A stretch of DNA of 64,000 bases. It comes from Micromussa lordhowensis (lineage: Eukaryota; Cnidaria; Anthozoa; Scleractinia; Lobophylliidae). The stretch is from NCBI GenBank assembly GCA_964020085.1, contig OZ026600.1:5065361-5129360 (forward strand), given 5' to 3'. The notes below the pieces were generated by a model. It saw only the letters and a list, made by a program, of their open reading frames with translations. It had not been told where the DNA came from and made no database searches. Numbering within the stretch: the stretch's first letter is position 1; each line of letters opens with the position of its first letter. Both the position numbers and the translations under genes were made by a program. Of this stretch, positions 1 through 11,100 are shown piece by piece.

Positions 1-448
1 AGATTGATTTGCATATAAGTGAACAGGCAGGATGAATGTTCCAACTAAAGGACTTCAGGTTTAAATTAAAAACCCAGTTGTTTTAACTTAATATTCAAGC
101 GTTGTAAAAAGATGTGATATTAATAATAACCTTAGCTAACATAACCTATTATTTTATATAACATAGTAATGTTTTAACTTTTGAGAGGTGCATTTAGTAA
201 ATTTGATTATTGGATTTTCAAAGGCTTACATGAATGTTTGAGTTGCCAGTTGAAAGTTTACAGTTAATATAAAATTATGGGGAATGTATTAGTTGATGAC
301 CAATGTTAGTATGTGTGAATAAAAATTGAATATCAATTGAATTTTGAATTGAATGACCATGACAGCCAATATAAATGAAAGTGAAGCTGTGACGTGTTCT
401 TAAATTATGTACATCTATACAATTGAAGCAAGTTGAAACTTGACTCAG

Positions 449-3057
449 GAAAGACATTTTTCTGCAAATGGTTGTTTGCTGCCATTGTGTGCAGTTGATG
501 GCATGGCTGTTACCACGGTGGAAGGCATCGGAAGCACTAAGACTGCCCTGCATCCAGTACAGGTAGTGTGATATGTGACACATATTACAGTGTATGTACC
601 ATCTGATGTGTATTTTTAATTTGTGTTATACTACAAAGATGCCATGTACCCTTAAACAAATTCGAAATCCAGGAGATCACGAGTTTTACCTTCTTGACCC
701 TAAAAAGATGTTATTCACAGCAGAGCTCTGCCAATTAAACCACACAAATATTAAGTTTAACTATCGATCCAAACATTGTCTACCCAAAGTGCCAAAAATT
801 GGCAAAAATTTGTCTGAAAAATAATTTGAACTGCTTTGTTTTCTTCATGTTGGCTGGGAGATTTAGTGAATGATGGCCCTGCAGATGTCCGAACATTGTA
901 CCTCAGTCAGCCATTCTTCTCTTGTTGTTGTGTTTTAAAAGGAGCGGATTGCTAAATGTCATGGATCCCAGTGTGGCTTTTGCACTCCAGGAATTGTAAT
1001 GTCCATGTATGCTCTGTTGAGGAACAACCCTGTACCAACCCACAAAGAAATGGAAAGTGCATTTGAAGGTAATTGTACAGAAAGTGTACTAGCTAAATAA
1101 AGCAGAAGTTCACTATTGTGTTTTCTTATTTAATTCATTATTATTCATAAATAAAGGTTAGGGATGCTCTTTGGAAAATTTGAAATAAACCCCTAAAGGA
1201 AACCAATCTGGATGTGGCTTGGGCTTTATTTGACCCGTAAAAAGATACGACTTAAAACAGAATAAGCTTGATTTCCAGTCGCTGTTCAAGGCTGCGCTAA
1301 TAGACCAGACTTGAGAGACTGGTGGAAATCGATCCTAAAAATGGAAATGAGCTTGCATTGTTTATTATAATTTCTTCAAGTGCACCCTAAATGATACTTT
1401 GGCAACTAGAAAAAGTGGCTTTTCATCACAAGCACCCTAAGTCAGACCAGAATCCTTTATTTATATCCTTAAGTGAGACAACAAACATTCCCAGACTTCT
1501 CATATAAGGGAGTTCCCCTCCTGAGACTTGTAGGGGCTGTACAAATTATTTTCAATTGATATTATTTTATAACTTACATCTTTCCCAACTGCTATCCATA
1601 CATTCATGTAATAATTATTGTCAGTACCCTTGTGCAAAGACATTATTATAGTTACATGCACGCATGAGTGTTTAATATAATATGCTTGTGATAGAAAAAT
1701 ATATCAGGAGATTTTTATCAGTTGATGATGCAAGCTATTATTTTGAATATTAATAGTTAGCGAACTTTAACGATTCTCCTGTAGCGCTGTTCTTAATAGA
1801 GAGCCAACTGGCACAGGCAGAAATTAAGGTATAATATCTTTGACTCTTGAAGGAAGATCTGAGCATCGTGCGTCATATCACTGATTGAAAAACATTTTAC
1901 TTGTCAGGAATATGTCTTTTTAGTTAAGCTGTCTTTCTGTAAGTTTCACTTTTCCAGTACATGACATTAACATTTACATGACATGAACATTTTTCGTTTA
2001 ATCTGCTCTCCAGGAAATTTATGCCGATGTACTGGTTACCGACCTATTCTGGAGGGATTTAAGACCTTCACAAAGGTTACAATTTATGAAATTTAACTTT
2101 CTTTTATTAGTTCACAAATGTACATCTTGGACACAGAATCTGAGGTAGTTTTTGCTGTTTACTGTTTGCTAATAAATTGTAATGGAGTTCATGAAACTGT
2201 ATGAACTGCAATCTTTTTTTTTTGTGTTGAAGGAATGTTGTGGCAAAGGAGTGAATGGATGTTGCAAGGAAACAAATCATAATGGAACCAGTAATGGCAA
2301 TGTGAAGAATGGTGTCTTAAATGTGAGTTCTCCAATACTATAAACTAAATGCGATTTTGAGACGGCATTACTGCAATATATTGGCAGCTAGTTGGGAGAA
2401 AATGTATTCTTGTATTGAGTAGAGTTGGTAATGGCATCTCAAAATGGCATTGAAGTTATTACAGTCTTTCCCAGAGTCTTTCCTGTAAAACTGTGAACAC
2501 CAGAGAAAATTTCTGGACTGTTTATTGTTTCGCGACCTATCAGCTGCAAGATGAAACAGCAAATGGTGACTGCCAAACCACAGCATGGATTAGTCACGAC
2601 TTGACATGAAACAACAAGCTGGCTTTTTCTTCCGTGACAAATCTTTAGTTTTACTGTTTTTCAAATAATTAAATCGTTCTTTTTCATTTCAGCTTATGTA
2701 TAAGCAAAGAATAGATATGAATGATATTTTATGGAAAAACGATCTTGAATCGAGCAGACAGGATCAGACACGGCTAGACAGTGCGTCTATGCCTTGCCTG
2801 TCTTAGCATGCTAGATTACTGCATGCATGCAATAAGTATTGCAGATGTGTATGTGGTACAATATTCTGATTTCCATTCCTATGACGAAGGAAGAGTAGGT
2901 GTAAGTGTGCATTTGATTTCAAAGAAACTTTACTACTAGATTGACTATAACCTGTATCTTAATTTATAATATACAGGGTGACAATGAACTGTTCAAGTCT
3001 GCAGAATTTGCTCCGTATGATCCAACACAGGATGTGATCTTCCCACCTGAGTTAATG
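449..3057 (+). other. XDH: XDH exons 1-5: iron-sulfur domain and linker
   Basis: Exons at 449-562, 942-1068, 2014-2075, 2233-2322 and 2977-3057 (residues 1-158 of the visible protein). Exon 1 ([12 protein letters not shown]) carries the last cysteine ligand of the first 2Fe-2S cluster; the earlier ligands lie left of the window. Exon 2 ([10 protein letters not shown]) and exon 3 ([11 protein letters not shown]) carry the four ligands of the second cluster. Exon 4 is a variable, cysteine- and asparagine-rich linker and exon 5 the end of the linker before the FAD domain. Exon 1 starts in phase 0 at a CAG acceptor, so at least one upstream exon must exist. Introns here show little except AGATCTTC-rich repeats near 3180-3350. 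Confidence 0.92.
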
Positions 3058-6000
3058 GTAAGATTGTTCTTGTCATCAGACTGTAGTTTTACATCTTATA
3101 CATGTATGTAGTGCATGTAAGTGTGCAGTTCAACTTTGAGTCAATAGCAATCCAGGTTCATGCCAGATCTTGGCAAGTTTTTTTGAGTCAAAATTTTGAA
3201 GATCTTTGAAAGAAGAAAGATCAAGATCTTCAAAGACCCTGACAAGGAAGTTAAATATCTTTAAGATACTTACAGACTCTAACAAGAATATTAAAATTGT
3301 TGAGGATCTTCAGCATGAAGATTTATGGTGATCTTCAAAAGATTTTCATCAGGGTACTACTGTTACTTGGGAAAACCTGATAGCCTACTGGAAGTACTTG
3401 ATGCTTAGGATCATTAAGGACTAAATTAATATATAAGTATTACATCTAGAAAATGGAGAATCAGTAATCAGTTGTTAAATTCGTCTTGTGACTGGTCATG
3501 AACTGGAAATGAAAAGTGGGCCGGGGGACTTTTGAACTGTTCAACCAAACATTCCCGAAATTTTCTGAAGTTTCCAAAAAATCTGAAAGTTGTCATATTC
3601 TGAAATGGAAACAATTCAATCAAAAGTTGTTCAGACTGGAAATTTTGGGAGGAAAATCAATTAAAGCAGAAATTCCCAGTTACAAATTTTTGAAAATCTG
3701 GTCATACATTGCAAAGTTGCCCTATTTTATAAAATTCCAGAAAATGCAAATGAAAATTAAAGTGATGTGGAATAAGCTTTCATGAGCAGTGGCACGGGGA
3801 GTTAGGGTAGATTGTGATCACTTCAGTTACCTTATTTGTACAGAAGGTGGCCAGTTTTCTGCCCCAAGTGATTCATCATATACTGCAGTTGGGAGGGTAG
3901 CATACATGTATAATAGGTTTTAAAGCCTTTAGGTCTATCCCTCATAGCTTCCAGAAGCTGTCAAGCCAAAGCGTCTGTACATTAAAGGAGACCTTGTCAC
4001 TTGGATCAGACCGACAACACTGGAAGAACTGTTAGAGCTGAAGATGAAACATCCACAAGCTAAACTTGTGATTGGTAACACTGAAATAGGTGAGTATAAA
4101 ACATCATTGTCTCTTTCTAACTATCCTGAAGTGTCAGATTCTAGCTCAGCTCTATTACTACAAAACGTCTGCCAATTATAAATTGTTTTGTAAGCACAGT
4201 CGCGCCTCTCCAAAATGGCCAACTTGGGGCACAGCAAAGTAGCCGTAATGTATAGAGGTGGCTGCTATGGGAAGGTACAGTGTAGGGGTGTAATATGACA
4301 CCTGCTTTTTGCGGGCTGCAACATTCTAAATTTTTTTTTTTACAAAATGCTTATTTCAACATGTAAATATGTATATATCTCTCAATAAAGTAGAAACCAA
4401 ACAGAATCACACACCAACAACGCACAGAACAGATCAAGTATCGTGGCCTTAACAATAAAAACAATAAACAATGGTTGCGTTCCAGAAAATTGGAGAACCG
4501 CTGCTGTCATCCCTCTATTGAAAAAACCTGGACTTGATTTGGTCTTCAAAAATTTCCGTCCAGTCAGTAATCTTCCATTCATCTCAAAGGTAGTGGAAAA
4601 GGCTGCTCTTCAACAACTTCTTGTCCATTGTGAGAAAAATGCCCCTCTTCCTAAATTCCAGTCTGGCTTCCGTAAATATCACTCGACAGAGACTGCTCTA
4701 TTAAAGGTTCAAAACGACATCTTAATGAGTATGGATAACAAGGAAGTGACACTTCTCGTACTTTTGGACCTAAGTGCTGCTTTTGATACCATTGAACATT
4801 CCATTCTTCTGAATATTTTGCAACAGGATTTTGGAGTTACCGGAACTGCTTTAAATTGGTTCGACTCATTTCTTTCTGGTCGCAAACAACGTATACTTGT
4901 CGATGATAAGACTTCTGACGACTTCGATCTGAACTGTGGAGTCCCCCAGGGTAGTTGCATGGGACCTGTTTTATTTACTCTCTACGTCTCCCGCCTCTTT
5001 AAGATTATCTCTCAGCACCTCCCTTCTGTTCATGGTTACGCTGACGACACTCAGATTTACCTCTCCTTTCGACCTTGTTCTATCCATTCAGAAATTAACG
5101 CTGTCTCTGTGATTGAAAAGTGCATCGCAGATGTTCGCTCTTGGTTTATTGGAAATCCTTTAATGATCAATGACGCGAAAACTGACTTTCTAATTATTGG
5201 CACCCGTCAACAACTTGAAAAAACATCTATTGAATCTATTATCATTGGTGACACCGTCATTTAACCTTTACAAAGCGTCCGGAACCTTGGGTCCTGGTTC
5301 GATGCTCATATGCGAATGAATGTTCACATAGGCAAGATTTGTAGCAAGGCTTTTCGCGGACTATACAACATAAGACAGATTAGAAAATTCCTTACTGTGC
5401 AATCCACAAAGACACTGATCCATGCCTTTGTATCTTCTCACCTTGATTACTGTAACGCACTTCTATTCGGTCTACCTAAATATCAGCTCGATCGTTTACA
5501 GAAAGTCCAGAATGCCGCGGCCAGAGTGACTTTACAAATCGCAAAATTTGATCATATCACACCCGCTCTTATCGACCTGCATTGGCTTCCAGTAACGTTT
5601 AGAGACCAGTTCAAATTGCTCCTTTTTGTTTACAAGTCACTACACAACCAGAGTCCATCCTACATTACAGATCTTTTATCCGTGAAACCAGCTGCTAAGT
5701 ATACTCTACGTTCGTCTGCAAAATCTCTTCTGTTCGTTCCAAAAGTCAACTGTTCTACACTTGGGGATCGGGCCTTTGCTCGTGCTGCACCTGCTTTATG
5801 GAACTCGCTGCCATTAACTATTAGAACAAGTAGCAGCCTCGCCATTTTTAAAAAGCAACTTAAAACATATCTTTTTAAGAAAGCTTTTAATTTGTGGAAT
5901 AGTTCTTATGGTTAATTTTGATTTAGTTAGGAGTTTTCAAATTTGATTTTTTATTTTTTATTTTTTATTTTTTTAACTTAATGTAAAGCGCTTTTGAATA

Positions 6001-8108
6001 TTCTCCAATACTTTTAGCGCTATACAAATTCAAATTCATTCAATTCATTCATAAACAGAGAACTCTACTCATTTGCTGAATGACAGCTGATTCAAACAGC
6101 GTGCATGTACTTGTGTCGACCTTAATTGGGGAAGCCCCTGGTAGACAATTTTTGAAGAGAAAATCTGCCCAAGTCGAAAAGCTGTCAGTGGCTAATATTT
6201 CACTGTTATAGCGATATTTAGAGAAAGCAAATTCAATCTCAAGGTTGTTTGTATTGAGAAAGATTTTCTCCGGTAAATTCTGTCTGTTGATGAGAAATCT
6301 CTTAAGCCGGGCTATTGTCACAAAGAAACAACGAAAAATAATTGAATCTGACATAAGGAAACTTGCTTATACAGATTTGTTTCTCTGCATAAATTGAAAG
6401 CATAAAGGTGAGCTCCAAAATGCAACAGAGTTTTTTGTTGCCTTTATTTTGAAGTGATGGCTTCATGCAAGACTGGTCTCGCCACTCAATTTTCAGCCAA
6501 TCACAAGTGCCGTTATATCAAAAATACATTATTACGGTAATTTATACACTAAGTCCGGCACATAAGGAGAATGCTGTATGAATCAGTCGCCACTCCAGCA
6601 AAGGTTGCATAGTGCAACAGACCCTGCCAAATTAATGAATTGGTTCATGCTAGGCATGGGTATATTGAGTTATGGATGCATGCGGGAAGTTTGGAGAACA
6701 CGAAAGAAGCACAATTAAGATTTGCTCAAGGTGATAGCCGAGAGCAACTCTAGCTTCTTGCATCCATAACTCAATATATGCAAAGCTAAAAGCATGAACC
6801 AATTCTTTTATAACATAGCCACAACAACTTCGGGTGCTAAAACATGTTTTATTTGTGATTGACTACAAATTAAAGCCTTACTAATCTTGTTTTTAAATTG
6901 ATAATTCCAGAGAAATAATTTGTTCAGTGAGGCTAATTTAAATGCATACAAAAGAATTTAAAAAGCAGCCATTTATGAACAGAGTGACCAGCAGGAGGCC
7001 ATAAGCAGTCGATTAGATGTGTATGTTGCTTTAAGACCATTTGCTTTGTTTGACCATTTGCTTCTTGTCTAACAGGAATTGAAATGAAATTCAAGAAACA
7101 GAATTATCCAATCCTGATAGCTCCTACACACATCCCAGAGTTGAACGCTGTAGAACACACATCAAATGGCATCAAGTTTGGTGCCTCTGTGACTCTCACT
7201 ACCCTAGAAGATGTTCTTAATGAGGCTTGTCACTCCATGCCAGGTAAGTGAAGTGCTGCATGCACTTAGTAAGCCAGGAGAAAATTAGCAGAGATCGATT
7301 GTAAGATACGACATCACACAATCAAGACATGTAATGTACTTGAATATCAATCTTGCATCTGTTTTCATTTTCTGTTTTCAAGACAGTGCTTTCAACCTAG
7401 TACATGTCAACACCACTGATTTTAAGTTAAAAATTGCTAGAATTTTTTTGAAGGCATTGGCTAAGTAGATTAGATTATGGCTTAGAGGAGAGGGTTAAAC
7501 CAATTGGCTGTATAGATCTGAACTTTGGAAGGAAGTGTCGTACTACTCAGAATTTGTGTGAAATAGCACTTCATAACCAGTCCAAGATCTTCGGTACTTG
7601 ATGTACTCTACGTGGTCTGAGGCTCAAGAGAAATCCCCCGTCTAGAACATTTTCGGTAGCCATCTAGGAACACATGCACAATGTAAGAATGTAACCTCCC
7701 CAGCATTGCCAGTAAGTCCATCCTAGATTAAAGACATTGACAGCAGTTACCACAGCATACCTTCACCCATTTTCTAGTGTTCCTAATAAGAAGGAGAGTG
7801 CAGAACTGTCTTGTGATATTTTGCAGAATACAAGACAAGATGGTTTACAGCAATCCTTCACATGCTCAAGTGGTTTGCAGGTCATCAGATAAGAAATGTT
7901 GGGGTGAGCATGTGTTATATAATATGTTATTTTTAGTAGTTAGGAACAGAAGGCTGCTCATGATCAGTAGATTCCAACTTTTCATCTGGAATATGATGCC
8001 TTAAATTCTGCCTTCAAAATTTTTCTCAGTGACCAGGCAATCCACTAATCAACTAGTCATGCAGTCACAGTTAGTCATTCAATCAGCTAGTCAATCAGTC
8101 ATCCAACA

Positions 8109-8151
<43 letters not shown>

Positions 8152-11100
8152 AGTCAGTCAGTCAGTCAGTCAATCCGTTATCTGGCAGTCCAGCAACCAA
8201 TCAGTGTTTCAAACTCAGTATTTTACAGTAGAACAAATTCCTTTCAGGCTATTGGAGGAAATATCATGACTGCCAGTCCAATATCAGACCTGAATCCAGT
8301 GTTTATGGCTGCAAGGTGCACTCTAACATTAGCTGCTGCTGGAGGTAATGTTCATTGGAAATGATAGACCTGTTTAAAATCTATGAAAATTACATGGATA
8401 CATATGTAACAAAGTATGTGGGGTAAAAAGGAATATATCCGACAAGCATAATCGGCAGTGACTACTGATGGTGTGTCCTTTACTAAACAGAACATATGGT
8501 GAAAAATTTGTATCCTGGCTAAATTATATTCTTGTTATATTCACCATCACTTACTGAGTAACATTATTTATCATTTCTTTGAGCAGTTCTGATCTATCAT
8601 AAAGCATAATTCAAAAAAGCGAATCAAGATTTAGGTAGTACCCTAAGTTTGAGAGTCCTCACTACAAAGGCGACGAAGTCTAAGAAACTGAGAATAAGGA
8701 ATAGAATTCTTGACGTGTGATGGATGTGAAGATGAATACAACAAATAACTATGAGAATCTGTGGGTTTGTAGTGCACACTGGTGCATAAACCGTTGCCTT
8801 CGACAGAAACTTTGATATCTAGAAATGCCAAAGAAGTGTTGGAAATTTCCCAGGTATACTTAAGAGCCGGATGAAACGAATTAACAGCAGTTATAAATTG
8901 ATTGATCGAGATTGAGTTCCTCTCTGGTAGTGAGGACTCTGATTTTTCCTTTAAATCAGAGGAAATGTGCAATTTTTTCGACAAACGTGGATATCCTGCT
9001 GTTGTTCAAGCAGGCCATCATCGTGCCCAACAAATTGATCGGCAGTCAGCACTACAAACGTCTCAGAAGGAGAATAATAATAGAATTCCATTCACCCTCA
9101 CATTTCACCCTCACAATCACGCAGTAAAATCCATCATTCTCAAAAACTTTAAATTACTTCAAAATGATCCCGATACTGGTAGAATCTTTTCGCAACCGCC
9201 ATTAATTTCATTCAAACGCGACAAAAACATGGGTAACTTTTTAGTTAGCAGTGCATTCAAAACGAGTGAACAACCTGGAACTTTTAAATCCGCACGCGCG
9301 CGATGTAAAACATGTCCTTTCATTTACAACGTTGAAAAATTGTCGGGATTCAAGCGATCCATTAAGATCACAGATCATTTTACCTGTACCTCAGCCAATG
9401 TCATCTACTGTATAACTTGCACTCTTTGCAAAAAGTTATATATCGGCGGAACAGGTAGACGACTAGGCGACCGTTTCCGAGAACATCTTCGCGACGTAGA
9501 GAAAGACGATAAAGACGCTTCTAAACCGGTTGCTAGACACTTTAATCTGCCGAATCATTCTAAGCAACATATGGCAGTCTGCGGCCTCTCCCTACATCAA
9601 GGAAACACAGAAAGCCGCAAAACTCTTGAACAAAGATTTATTTTTCAAATCGGCACTCTTAATCCTCACGGTATCAACGAACGCTTTTCATTCAACTAAT
9701 TCATTCTGTTGTTTTTCACGTTGCCAGGCACCAACCAATAGCGTAGCTCCATATTTCTGTATATAAACCACACACAACCCACAATTCCTTGATTCGCTCC
9801 GACGAAGGGCTAACGCTCGAAACGTCAGCTTCCGAATCTCTTTACGGTGGACAATTCACATTATCAACCCAGTTGATAAAACCAAATTAGCTCTCTGGTT
9901 AGCCTAACTAGCGCCCTGTTTAGCCTAAATATTGCTCTGGTTAGCCTAAATAACGCCCATATTAGCCTAAATAGCGCTCAGGTTAGCTTTTTAAAGCTAA
10001 ATAGCGCTCTGGCTAGCCTGAATAGCGCTCCGGCCGGTTAGCCTAAATAGCGCTCAGGTTAACCTAAATAGCGCTCAGGTTAGCTTGAATAGCGCTCCAG
10101 TTAGCCTGAATAGCGCTCAGGTTAATCAGCCTTAATAGCGCTCTGGTTAGCCTAAATAGCGCTCGGGTTAGCCTAAATAGCGCTCTGGTTAACCTGAATA
10201 GTGCTCCTGTTAGTCTAAATATTGCTCTGGTTAGCCTAACTAGCGCTCAGGCTAGCCTAGATATCAGACTCGACAATAATTGTAAGGGTCAGAACCCTTA
10301 CAGAATGTACTTGTATCCCACATTGACCCTAACCCATTTCGCCACTTTTGTTATATTGATTGAAGGAAAAACAAAGAAAGTGAAGCTAGATGAGAATTTT
10401 TTCACTGGATACAGAAGAACTGTCTTACAGCCAAGTGAAGTCTTGGTGGACATTTTTATTCCATTTACGGAAAAGGTACACTAACGACAAGCAAAGCATC
10501 GCCTTATTATTTATTACTGTATGTGATGATAAGCAAGAGCGCCGTTTTGGGGTTAAACGGACCCAAAGATGCTCTTAATGATGTGGCTTTAGTGTACGAA
10601 ATCCTTAGGGAAGGGATTTTAGGACTAATTTCGTGGGTGACAAATTACTCCTTAATTTTGGCGCGAAATTTCAGCGTTAGTTTATTATTTCACATGATTT
10701 CAGTGGTATGAAAAAAAAATGCTGTGAAAGCTCCAGTTGTTAAAAAAATGATGATCTATTTAATGAATTGTGCTTGATGTTTGGCGGGGGAGTTCACTCT
10801 GAATTCCCCCACAAGACGGGGCTTTCACTGCATTTCACTGACCTTAAACGTGAATGCCCCGGGTACTCCCCCCCAATGGGGCGTGGGGATGGGGGTGTTT
10901 CAAATGATTGGTGCACAAACAAGTAATTTTGCACCCTTGTTATTAAAAGGTAATCAATCAAAATTCTAATAATTTCCCAAGCCTTTCACTCGTCACCATT
11001 TGATTACCTATATTAATACGCTAGACTAGTTACAATTATAATGGTATCTTCTTAATATTAAGAATATGATTTTATGTTACTTAACTACAAAACGTAAGAC

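Larger units (their letters stand above)
8640..9893 (+). mobile_element. Penelope-like retroelement, 5'-truncated with inverted 5' segment
   Basis: The 3' part is in plus orientation and encodes the GIY-YIG end of the element. The 5' part (about 8652-8940) is inverted and encodes reverse transcriptase on the minus strand. After the coding part come a hammerhead-like motif (9791-9838) and the terminal segment ending near AACCCAGTTGATAAAACC. The tail present in the copies at 18405 and 24391 is missing here, and a minisatellite begins instead. The element sits in XDH intron 9, sense to the gene. The left end is not sharply defined. Confidence 0.8.

Noticed and set aside
7881..7886. Alternative donor for XDH exon 8 (GTCATC after TTTGCAG)
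   Set aside because: Using it removes conserved residues HQIRNVG and loses the correct phase with exon 9.
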